From: Pegea sp. RAD2-039
Taxonomy: Eukaryota; Chordata; Thaliacea; Salpida; Salpidae
Assembly: GCA_034620365.1 (NCBI GenBank)
Contig: JAQGEQ010000283.1
Span: 434,001-498,000 of the forward strand
DNA length: 64,000 bases
Reading direction: 5' to 3'
The position numbers were made by a program, and so were the translations under genes. Positions 10,796 to 21,640 of this stretch are shown here, piece after piece. Position 1 is the first letter of the stretch; every line of letters begins with the position of its first letter. Under the pieces are notes generated by a model. It made no database searches, was not told where the DNA came from, and saw only the letters and a list, made by a program, of their open reading frames with translations.

Positions 10796-12060
10796 TGTTT
10801 TGAAGAATAATAAATCACGTTTATAAGTCAAACATATATACATATATTCTTAAGAAGACTTTGACAAAGAGTTTATATGTTTGGTAACGTCATTTGTGTT
10901 ATATATATTATTATAATTCTTTTTAAAATATAGGTTTTGTTGATCTCTTTTGCCTCTTTTAGTTACTTGTAAACTTAATGTAAATAGAGAAAACGATTGG
11001 TGTTAGATGATCATGAATGATTTTTGATGTTTTGTGAACTTATGTAGCTTGCTTAATTTTAGAATACAATTGCTATTATCAACTTTTGTGAAGTTTTTGA
11101 AGGTATTTAGTTTAGACATGAACTATTCAAGCTTTTTTAAAATTAAAATTTGTAGTTAATGTTTATAACTGTCAAAATATCAGACTTTAAGTCAATTTTT
11201 GTTCGTTTATGTTGGCTTGTTAGCTAAAAATTCTTTATACATTTCTGTGATATTTAAATATCTATTTTTTTAAGTTGAGCTTATCATTTTTAAATTAATT
11301 AAGTGGGTCAATATCAACTCTTTAATTTTCATTAAAATATTCTCTAACTATAACTAAAATATAATATATATATATATAAATATAACTAAGTATTTTTGTA
11401 AGTAAAAATAACTACAAATAGTATATTTGTAAAATATAAATAATTTGAAAACATAGATATATTTTTTAATTAATCGTTGATCACTATTAATGTAACATTA
11501 TACAAGTTAATTCTATTTAGAACTTTACACTTGAATATGAGATAAATAACTGCAGATTAAAATCTGTAAAATTAAGGTTTAACATGTTGTTGATGTTTTT
11601 TAAACACTGTTAAATCTTACATTTATAACATACTTTTTAATTTTTAGTTTCTGAACTCATGTTATCATTATCACAAGCAAACGTGTTTTGCCCTCGTAAC
11701 TGCTACATGTAAAACAATATTGCCTTTTCTATAGAATAATTTTTTTCTATTTAATTATTATAGAATTAGATATTTTGTCTTCTAAATATTGAACTATAAC
11801 CAACAACTTGTGAAAATACTTGCTAAAGTTTACAAAAATTTATTTTTTAAATTCGTTTTAAATAAAAATATGTATTTAGAACATCATAAGTTTTTGGTTA
11901 AGACTTTTACAAGACTTAATCTAAACTTGATTGTTATCATTAGTAAACAAACTTTGTATATCATATAAAAATAACATATCACTTAAAACTGAAATTATTT
12001 TATATGCAAATTTTAAAATTAAAAAGAGTTTTCTTTTTTCTTCAGCTTATTAACTTGAAA
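10796..12060 (+). repeat. proximal 5' flank of ZNF gene A
   Basis: About 1.26 kb shared, in matching orientation to each gene, with the upstream regions of B, C, D, E and G. It carries the conserved island at 11651-11735 and a 3' splice site (ttttttcttcag) ending at 12045, exactly 15 nt before the ATG. It contains AT microsatellites (for example near 11370). Confidence 0.75.
11651..11735 (+). promoter_or_regulatory. conserved 85-bp upstream island (gene A)
   Basis: A relatively GC-rich block in a sea of A and T, with core tgttttgccctcgtaactgc followed by tacatgtaaaacaat. It is retained 315-450 bp upstream of all six of A, B, C, D, E and G. It may be a core promoter, a 5' non-coding exon (ctc|gtaact would serve as a donor) or an enhancer. 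In gene C the gtaact is changed to gaaaat. Confidence 0.5.
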
Positions 12061-13023
12061 ATGAACTTTTTACAAGGCAGCAACTCTGCACGAAAAAGAA
12101 AACTTTCATTAGATGATGATAAGAAAAGTTTTAATTATAAAACTGCAGAGAAGAAAATTTTGGTAAACACTTCTTGTGGAGTATATAACTTGTATAAAAG
12201 TCATGCTGATCAAAATAGTTTAAATAATACTAAAGAAATTCCAATAACTACAAGTTTCCCTTATAAAGAGACTAACAGCGATAAGAAAGCATTCAAAGGG
12301 AAAGAAAATAATGAAGAAACCAAACAATCATTTAATTTTAAAATCAAATATAAATGCTTAGATTGTAACAAGAAATTTAAATGCAAATCTCAGATTGTTT
12401 ATCATGAAACAACTCATACTGGTGAGAAGTCCAATGATTGTGTTGCTTGTGAAAGATAATTTAGTCATAGATCCAGTCTTTTAAGTCATGAAAGAACTCA
12501 TACTGGTGAGAAACCATATGAATGTATTGTTTGTGAAAGAAAATTTGCACGTAATTCCAGTCTTTTAGTTCATGAAAGAACTCATACTGGTGAGAAGCCA
12601 TATGAATGTATTGTTTGTGAAAAGAAGTTTAGTCAAATGTCTAGTCTTTTATGTCATGAAAGAACCCATACTGGTGAGAAGCCATATGAATGCAATGTTT
12701 GTGAAAAAAAGTTTGCACATAATTCAAATCTTTTAACTCATGAAAGAACTCATACTGGTGAGAAACCATATGAATGCATTGTTTGCGAAAAAATATTTAC
12801 TCATAATTCCAATCTTTTAACTCATGAAAGAACTCATACTGGTGAGAAGCCATATGAATGTGCTGTTTGTGAAAAGAAGTTTAGTCATAGGTCTAGTCTT
12901 TTATGTCATGAAAGAACCCATACTGGCGAGAAGCCATATGAATGTGCTGTTTGTGGAAGACGATTTGCTCGAAATTCCAGTCTTTTTACTCATGAAAGGA
13001 CTCATACCGGCGAGAAACCATAG
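12061..13023 (+). pseudogene. ZNF gene A: 8-finger C2H2 protein with a nonsense codon
   Basis: Had it stayed intact, this would be a nuclear DNA-binding protein of 320 residues: a 96-residue N-terminus with RKRKLS, then eight C2H2 fingers joined by TGEKP linkers. Codon 12457-12459 in finger 2 is TAA where paralogs have AAA (Lys), a single-base change. The frame is otherwise open to TAG at 13021-13023. The ATG at 12061 is chosen because it aligns with the MNL start of the paralogs and lies 15 nt after a 3' splice site. Predicted contact residues (-1,2,3,6), fingers 1-8: CSQY, HSSS, RSSV, QSSC, HSNT, HSNT, HSSC, RSST. Finger 2 also has a damaged linker before it (GEKS). Probably a recent pseudogene; a truncated N-terminal product or a polymorphic stop cannot be excluded. 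Confidence 0.85.
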
Positions 13024-13140
13024 GAAAATATATTTTTGTGAAAAAAGTTTTAGTTGAAATTCAAGTCGGTTACGCCATGAAATGTTGCATGTTTCTCAGA
13101 AAAAGTTAGATCATTTAGCTGGTCACAGTTTACTCATCAT
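13021..13140 (+). pseudogene. vestigial last finger downstream of gene A
   Basis: Beyond the TAG, a shifted frame still reads like the end of a finger (IFCEKSF, then NSSRLRHE, then VSQKKLDH) with an internal TGA. The same relic follows D and G. It aligns with the true final finger of B, C and E, whose stop lies at the corresponding KK codons. The early stop therefore predates the duplication of A, D and G. Confidence 0.65.
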
Positions 13141-16100
13141 TATAAGAATGAATAAATAGCTTTGTAAACATCAGAGGGTTTAAAAATATAATTTTTAAAA
13201 TTGTTTTTTCAGTTTGAGCTGTTTTCATTTTATTTATATTTGTTTTAATGATCAAATGGTGTATGTTACAGTAAATAATAATGATTTGAAAAGTTATTTT
13301 TTCTTTTATTGTTTGTGATCGGCGGTTTTTATTTTTTTTTTGTAAACGAACTATATCTTATATCGTTCTTTTTCCAAGTTATTTTAAACCCACAGGTTTT
13401 TTATTGTACTTTATTTATTATCAAAAAGCTACTATATTTAGATTTTAATTTCTTAGTTAATCAATACTGTGTAAACTGCTGATAGTTATTAGGTTTTTGT
13501 TAAGAAATCCGTTTAAAACTTTTTAAATTTCTGCAACTTATTACTCTTTACAATCTGTTTTTATTTTTTTAATTGAAACTCAGTTTTTAGTAGATACTCA
13601 AAATAATTTCAACAAAATAAATTTTAATTCATAAAATCTTTTTTTTCAAGCCTAATGCTATTTTATTTATCATTTCATTTTAGAAATAAATACTTTTTAA
13701 TAAATCATATTGCATCATAATTAATCCCTTCTGCTATAGCACTAAGCTGTTTATTACCCGAATGGTTAAAACTAACTTGAAAGATTGAGTTGATGAAAAA
13801 TTGAAATAATTTTCTAATTTTCTTAAACTTTGTTAGCAAGTCAGTTATTACGTCAGAAGAAGAAATACTTGCTTAATGTTTGCCAGTAAGTTCAGTTTAA
13901 AATATTTTATAATAGTATTATTTTAAGTTGTCAAATTAGATTTAATAATATTTTATTTTTCTTAAATTACTTTCGGCATATCTAAACACAATTACATTTT
14001 CAACTGAATTACTTTCAGCAAAAAAGATAAGACCAAAACATCTAACTTTAGTTTGCCGATGTCTTTAAATTATGCAATCTACAAATTCACCGAATTTTTT
14101 GACAAAATCTCTTAGTTTATCTTTAAAATATGTTTCTTAGTAATCAGCACAAGTTTGTGGATGAAGTAAAAAAAACATTATTTAGAATTTAATTCATAAA
14201 AAAAAATTTGCAAAAATACTTCAGTTTATTGTTTACAATATTAGAAAATATTAGAAAACTGTTTTGTTAATTAAACAACCCCTTTATATTAACTTTGCCA
14301 AGAAATTCATAATGTGAGTTAGCCACATAAGAAACTGACAACACAATCGGTATCACATACTTGCTTTGTTGTCACATGATTGCTGGTCATCAGGCTTTTA
14401 GAGAATCAAACTGACAGCAGATGCAATACTTGCAATTGAATGTGATGAATATTTGGCCATTCATACAAGTGGTTTGATAAGCGCAAGTTTTTTCAAGTAA
14501 AAAAATAAAATAAATAAAATTATAAGTAAAGTTTAAATTCAAAAAAATGTTTGGAAATTCTGGAGGTGCATTTCGAAAAAAATCTAGAAATTTAAAAACT
14601 TAAATTAGTAATTCAAATTTGAAGTAAATACTTTGGTTTAAATTATTTAAACCTAAAAATACAAGCTCAAATTGAAAACTTGATACTACGATGAAAAATT
14701 GTTTAAAAATTACTTTTTCGAATGGTGTCATCCTGGAGTTATTTTGTTTTTTTTGTAGGTATTACCAATTTTACATATTTTATTATATTTTTATTATTTG
14801 CAATCAGTTCTATTTAAAAATATTTTTTGTGCTTTGTATGATCATTGAAATAATTTAACTCCTTTTGCTTGTTTCAAATACTTTATTCTAAAACAAATGT
14901 TATTTCATAAGATTATTCTACCTTTGGAACATATTCCTTATGGTTACTTCAGTGCTTTGCTTAAACAATTTAATTTTTTATCATTTCAGAAAAATCAATT
15001 TCAGTTTACCTCATTGATAATCAATCAAGGATAACTTTTTTCTCTGGTTCCATCACAACTTGGTTACTGTTATCAATCAAGATAGGTATTTTAGACCTCG
15101 CCTTAATCTTTTAACTAGCAATTGTATTACATGACGTATCTTAAAAAATTATTTTAAACATTCTTGACAAACCAAAAAGTAAAAGTTTTTAAATAATCAT
15201 CTACTTTAAACCAATTGAAGGTTTGTATTCTTCTAATACCATTTGGAAAGATCCCTTAACATAAATTTTTAACTAAATCAAAATAAATGAAAAGTGAAAT
15301 ATTGATTCTGATGTGATTTGTTTTTTAGATTATCTTGCTCTGCTATTCTTATATAAATTAATGCCAAGAATTTGCTTGATTTGGGTTTTAAGTACTTTAA
15401 CTAGGTCATGTTGAAACAAATTTATGTTATCCTCCCTAACACCATTTATTCACTTAAAAATGTATCTGCTAACAATGATATTACTTTACTAATTCAAAAA
15501 CTGCTTCAAGTTTTATTACAAATATCCTTTGAAGCTGGCTAATAATGGTTAGTAATTCTAAAAAGCCTTTTTTATTTCATGTTTTTGATAATAATTCACG
15601 ATATTTTTTACGTCTTAAGAGGATTGTAAAAACCGCTGCTGATTTTGAACAAAAGCTAATTTTTAATTTTATTATCTAAAATAAATTTTATTAATTGAAA
15701 TTTTGAAGATGATATTCAGCTCTTTTTTTAGAAACATTTTTTATATTGCTTTCATTCATTTGCTGATAAAAGGTTTAAATATCCCTTGTAAACAAATCAA
15801 TGAAAAAGTTGTTTCTGAGTTTTATTATCATTTGTTTTTCATCTTCATATCATTTTAACTTTCTACTACGAGTTAGTTAATCAAATATTCTCTTTCAATT
15901 ATGAAAACTTTCAGCAACCCGTTAATCTCAGATCACAGTTTCTGATTTAACTTTTGTCAGAAACTTTAAACGACGAGATAAAGGCGACTCATCTAACTTC
16001 TTTTTGAAATGTATATTATTAAGTTATATTTTTAATACGTTTTATTTGTGCAAAGACAAATAAAGTAGAACTTGTTTTTCTATCAAATAGCAAAAATAAT

Positions 16101-18765
16101 TTTACTTAAATGAAATATAGCTCAAAAATGAAGGCTATTAGCTAAGTGTATCAAACACATTTATATAAAAAGTTCCTCTGCTTTAACTATACCTATTAAT
16201 GAAACTATAACTGATGTATACAGTTTAAGTTATTAGATAAAACAAACAAAAAATTGAAAAAATTATAAATTTCTTTTTAAGAACATCAAAATATTTGATA
16301 ACATAATTTTGTAGCCTATAGTTGTCGTAAGAGCAAATTATTGTACTTTGTAGTTCATTTAAAAACAAAATAACTTAAAACGCCTGTGATAAAGAGACCC
16401 TTGAAGTAATTCTTTCTAACTTGAAGGAAGCTTATATACAAATTTATCTAAAAATCAATTAATATAATATGATCTTTGCCTAATCATTTTTTGCTGGTTT
16501 GTGTAACCTTACCACTTATGCAGTTTTTCCAAACCTTCTTTTAGTCACAGTTAGATTTTACAACTTTCGTTTCTTAGTAATCTTGACTTTTTTTATTAAC
16601 ATTACTTTTTTGATTTTAGAAATTGGTTGTAGATTTCTGGTTTTATTTAATGTAGATTTTATATAAAAAACCATATGAAAAAATTGGTTGATATTCTAAA
16701 ATTATTATAAATAATATGCTATATGAAATAAAATCATCTCTAAAAGTACTAGTCCATAACTTACCCGATTGGTTTTTTGAAATTAACATTCTTAGAATTA
16801 ACATATTGAGTTGCTAAGACAGTTTGAATTGTTTTCCTTATTTTGTAACTTTATACGTAAAACAGGAGAACTAATAAATGCTAATTTGTTACCAGTCCAT
16901 TTTAATCTAATCGATGAAATTGCTTTAAGTTGCTAAAATGTTTTTGAACCGTTTTGTTTCATTATTTAAACGTCAGATTTGTTTGTATTTTTAGTTCCTA
17001 TTATTTCACACATATATTTCTTCACAAATTAATACAGGATTTGTACATTTTAATGTCAGATTTTTTTTTCTGTAGATCCTTTTGAGCGCCTGTGACTTTT
17101 GATGGTTTTTCATCTTTAAATCTCGAACAACGGAATAAGTTGCTAAATGAGATAGAATGTTTTTCCTTTTTTATATTCTTTGTTATATTGTAGTTTTCTT
17201 AATCTAATTCCAATACATCAGACGTACTGATAAATGTTGATTTGTTACATTGATGGTTTTATGAATGATTTTAAAGTAATAATTAAGAATTGATAAATCT
17301 TCACAAAAAAAAATTCAAAATACAACGGTACAAAAAGTGCGATGTGTATCTCAAAAAAATATAAAAAAATAAAACACAAAGAGTATTTCAAATTTGAGGC
17401 AAATACTTTTATTTAATTTTTTTAACTTAAAAATACTAACTCATATTGTAAAGTTTTATACAAAGATTAAAAATTGTTTAAAATTCATTCTTTGGAAGGT
17501 ATCATCCTTAAGATATTTTAGCTGTTTTGTTGGTATTAGCAACTTTAAATACTTATTTTTATTATTTAAAGTTTAGATTTAGTAGTAAATTCTTCATTCC
17601 AAAAAAGTGTTATTTCATAAGACTTTTTCATAAGATTATTTCAACTAAGGAATAATATCTTTATAGTTATAATCAGTTACTGCATCGATGGTTTGGTTAG
17701 GTGTTTTGGTTTGTTGTGGTTTGTTTGGATAATTAGAGTTCCATTTAAATTAGTAACTTAATGGTTGGTTCGGTAATTAGAATTACCAAGAGCTGAAATG
17801 GATCTACAGTTATGTATCTAACGCAGAAGTAGTAAACCGAAAAGCTTAAAACACTCTAGCAACTTGCTTACAAAAATATTAATCGTAAAGTTTGAAATTA
17901 ATACAGTAGTAACCGATAAGAAAATATTAGTTTTTCTGCCGTACTTCTGAAGTTATAAAATTATAAAATAATTTAAACTATTTAAAAAACTCAATCTGTT
18001 AATTTTGATCTAACTATTTGGGTAAGAAATAGTCAAGTTTTATAGAAGATGATTTATTTATGATGATGTAATTGTCGATAATAAGAAATGTTAAAAAACT
18101 TCATTTTCTAAATTTATAGTATGAAAAGGATAATAACGTTTATTGTTATTATCTCTAACAAGCATTTCAAGAATGGAAATAGATTTTATGATTTCAAAAA
18201 TTAGTTCTCATAAAAATTGCAATAATTACTAAAAACTGTAGTTTTACTTTTAAAATAAAAACAAAACACAAAAATAATCAGTTTTACAAACATATAAGGA
18301 TTTAACGAATCTTTAAAGAGTAACTATAAAGTAACCACAATTTCGACTGCCTTTATCAACTAAAAAATTACAATTACTTTCAAAAACTTGTTGAAAAATA
18401 AAAGAAGATGTTAACAAATACTTAAAATACAAACTTTGAAAATTAAGGAATACAAAATTTTTCAATAGTTTACAAAAAATATTTACGAAAATAACAACAT
18501 GAGAATACCAACTTTAATATAAAGGAAAAAATTAAATTTAAAACCATTATTATTTATTGTAGACCTACACACTATTTCAATAATAGAGCAATCATTAAAA
18601 TAGCTTTATTAAAGCATAAATTGCAACAACTAGCCAAACAAAAAATTATCATTTTGTTTTCTTTAAACTCAAATCTCTTTATATAGTTAAGTTACTCATC
18701 AATTTAAACACATTTTCATTTATCAATACTTGAATTGTGAGAAAACGTTTACTAGCAAAATGATT
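13141..18765. repeat. ZNF convergent spacer, copy 1 (A/B)
   Basis: About 5.6 kb between the 3' ends of A and B. It recurs inverted at 29092-34690 (C/D) and 55441-61400 (H/G), in part at 42748-46075, and as a fragment at 3849-4605. It is AT-rich and without any convincing gene. A GC-richer block at 14310-14490 is shared with 59030-59230 but missing from the C/D copy. Small frames such as 17394-17576 are antisense or chance. Confidence 0.8.
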
Positions 18766-20316
18766 TTACTTCTTATGAATAAAATGAGTTCTTTTGTGGT
18801 ATGAAAGACTGGAATTTTGACTAAATTTTCTTCCACAAACAGTACATTCATATGGTTTCTCACCAGTATGAGTTCTTTCATGAATTAAAAGACTGGAATT
18901 TTGCGCAAATTTTCTTTCACATACTATACATTCATATGGCTTCTCACCAGTATGAGTTCTTTCATGAGTTAAAAGATTGGAATTTTGTGCAAAATTTCTT
19001 CCACAAACAATACATTCATATGGTTTCTCACCAGTATGAGTTCTTTCATGATTTAAAAGACTGGAATTATGTGCAAAATTTCTTCCACATACTATACATT
19101 CATATGGCTTCTCGCCAGTATGAGTTCTTTCATGATTTAAAAGACTGAAATTATGTGCAAATTTTCTTTCACAAACAATGCATTCATATGGCTTCTCACC
19201 AGTATGAGTTCTTTCATGACTTAAAAGATTAGATCTATGACTAAATCGTCTTCCACAAACAGCACATTCATATGGTTTCTCACCAGTATGAGTTATTTCA
19301 TGACATAGAAGACTAGACTTTTGACTAAACTTCTTTTCACAAACAATACATTCATATGGCCTCTCACCGGTATGAGTTCTTTCATGAGTTAAAAGATTGG
19401 AATTTTGTGCAAATTTTCTTCCACAAACAACACATTCATATGGTTTCTCACCAGTATGAGTTCTTTCATGACTTAAAAGACTGGAGTTAAGTGCAAATTT
19501 TCTTTCACAAACAATACATTCATATGGTTTCTTACCAGTATGAGTTCTTTCATGGCGTAAAAGACTAGATCTTTGTGCAAATTTTCTTTCACAAACAACA
19601 CATTCATATGGCTTCTCGCCATTATGAGTTCTCTCATGACCTAACAAATGGTGTTTTCGACTAAACTTTCTTTCACAAACAATACATTCATATGGCCTCT
19701 CACCGGTATGAGTTCTTTCATGAGTTAAAAGATTGGAATTTTGTGCAAATTTTCTTCCACAAACAACACATTCATATGGTTTCTCACCAGTATGAGTTCT
19801 TTCATGACTTAAAAGACTGGAGTTAAGTGCAAATTTTCTTTCACAAACAATACATTCATATGGTTTCTTACCAGTATGAGTTCTTTCATGGCGTAAAAGA
19901 CTAGATCTTTGTGCAAATTTTCTTTCACAAACAACACATTCATATGGCTTCTCACCAGTATGAGTTCTCTCATGATAAACAATCTGAGATTTGAATTTAA
20001 ATTTCTTGTTACAGTCTAAGCATTCATATTTGATTTTGAAATTAGATGATTGTTTGTTTTCTTCATTATTTTCTTTCCCTTTGAATGCTTTTCTATCGCT
20101 GTTAGTCTCTTTATAATGGCAACTTGTAGTTGTTGGAATTTCTTTAGTATTATTTAAACTATTTTCATCAGCATGACTTTTATACAAGCTATATACTCCA
20201 CCAGAAGTGTTTACCAAAATTTTCTTTTTTGCCGTTTCATTATTAAAACTTTTCTCATCATCATCTGATGACAGTTTTCTTTTTCGTGCAAAGTTGCTGC
20301 TTCGTATCAAGTTCAT
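18766..20316 (-). CDS. ZNF gene B: 15-finger C2H2 protein (516 aa)
   Basis: Probable nuclear sequence-specific DNA-binding protein. A 96-residue N-terminus with ARKRKLS (a likely nuclear localisation motif) is followed by fifteen fingers of 28 residues, C-x2-C-x12-H-x3-H with TGEKP-type linkers. Contact residues (-1,2,3,6): FSQY, QSSR, LSSS, QSNT, RHHG, QSSR, LSSS, QSNT, QSSC, HSNS, HFSN, HSSN, QSNT, QSSI, QSSY. All zinc ligands are present. Fingers 2-4 and 6-8 are copies: DNA near 19561 repeats at 19897, an offset of exactly 336 bp (four fingers). The start is the ATG at 20314-20316, 15 nt after an acceptor (cttcag); the upstream in-frame ATG at 20370 falls in the intron-like side and is rejected. 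It converges with gene A. Length and N-terminus equal those of gene E. Confidence 0.9.
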   Translation of the reverse strand: MNLIRSSNFARKRKLSSDDDEKSFNNETAKKKILVNTSGGVYSLYKSHADENSLNNTKEIPTTTSCHYKETNSDRKAFKGKENNEENKQSSNFKIKYECLDCNKKFKFKSQIVYHERTHTGEKPYECVVCERKFAQRSSLLRHERTHTGKKPYECIVCERKFALNSSLLSHERTHTGEKPYECVVCGRKFAQNSNLLTHERTHTGERPYECIVCERKFSRKHHLLGHERTHNGEKPYECVVCERKFAQRSSLLRHERTHTGKKPYECIVCERKFALNSSLLSHERTHTGEKPYECVVCGRKFAQNSNLLTHERTHTGERPYECIVCEKKFSQKSSLLCHEITHTGEKPYECAVCGRRFSHRSNLLSHERTHTGEKPYECIVCERKFAHNFSLLNHERTHTGEKPYECIVCGRNFAHNSSLLNHERTHTGEKPYECIVCGRNFAQNSNLLTHERTHTGEKPYECIVCERKFAQNSSLLIHERTHTGEKPYECTVCGRKFSQNSSLSYHKRTHFIHKK

Positions 20317-21640
20317 TTTCAAATTAATAGGCTGAAGAAAAAAAATATATTTTAATTTTAAAATGTCCATATAAAATAATATTAGTTTTAAGTGATAAAT
20401 TATTTTTATATGAACAAAGTTAGTTTACTAATGATAACAATCAAACTTAGATAAAGTTTTGTAAAAGTCTTAACCAGAAACTTATGATGTTCTATATACA
20501 TATTTTTATTAAAAACCAATTTGAAGAACAATTTTTTGTAAACTTTAGCAAGTATTTTCACAAATTGTTGGTTATAATTCAATATTTAGACAACAAAATA
20601 TCCAATTCTATAATATAATAGAAAAAAAAAATTCTTCTATAGAAAAGATAATATTGCTTTACATGTAGCAGTTACGAGGGCAAAACACGTTTGTTTGTGA
20701 AAATAATAACATGAGTTCAGTAAATAAAAATTAAAAAGTATGTAAGAAATTTAAGACTTAATAGTGTTCAAAATTGAACAAAAAGTTACTCCTTAAGTTT
20801 AAAGATTTTCGTAAATGTATGATTTAAAAGAGTTAAAAATAGATCAACAAGAAGTTAAACTTAATTTTACAGATTTTAACCTGCAGTTATTTATCTCATA
20901 TTCAAGTGTAAAGTCCTCAATAAAATTAACTTGTATGATGTTACATTAATAGTGAGCAACGATTAATCAAAAAATATATCATACTATTTCTAGTTATTTT
21001 TAATTACAAATATACTTAGTTTAATTTATATATTTATACATATATTTCAGTTATAGTTAAAGAATATTTTAATGAAATTCAAGAGTTGATATTGACTTAT
21101 TGAATTAATTTAAAAATGATAACTCAACTTTAAAAAATTTATATATTTAACTATCATGGAAATGTTTAAAGAATTTATCGCTTACCTGCCATATTAAACG
21201 AAGAAAATTTGACTTAAAGTCTAATATTTTGACAGTTATAAACATTTACTACAAATTTTTATTTTAAAAAGGTTTGAAAATTTAATGTTTAAACGCAATA
21301 CATGCAAATACTTCACAAAAACAATACTAGCAATTTTCTTATAAAATTAAGCAAGCTACATAGGTTTACAAAACATCAAAAATCATTCATGATCATCTAA
21401 CAACAATCGTTTTTCTATATTTGCATTAAATTTGCATGTAACTAAAAGAGACAAAAGAGACCAACAAAACCTTATAATTTAAAATACATTCTAAAAATAT
21501 ATATAACACAAATGACGTTGCCAAACATATAAACTTTTGGTCAAAGTCTTCTTAAGAATATATATATATATTTGATACATAAAAAAGATTTATTAAACTC
21601 CAAAACAGTTTGGAGAAAATGTAATTTTGAAAGTAATGTT
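20317..21640 (-). repeat. proximal 5' flank of ZNF gene B
   Basis: Shared with the flanks of C and E most closely, then A, D and G. It contains the 3' splice site (the complement of ctgaag at 20332-20337) and the conserved island at 20638-20722. No gene. Confidence 0.75.
20638..20722 (-). promoter_or_regulatory. conserved 85-bp upstream island (gene B)
   Basis: Minus-strand copy of the island, with ttttgccctcgtaactgc intact, beginning about 320 bp upstream of the ATG. Confidence 0.5.

Noticed and set aside
18852..19148. Repetitive 98-codon plus frame ([20 protein letters not shown])
   Set aside because: It is the antisense strand of the zinc fingers of gene B; the same artefact appears at 61848-62072 opposite gene G.
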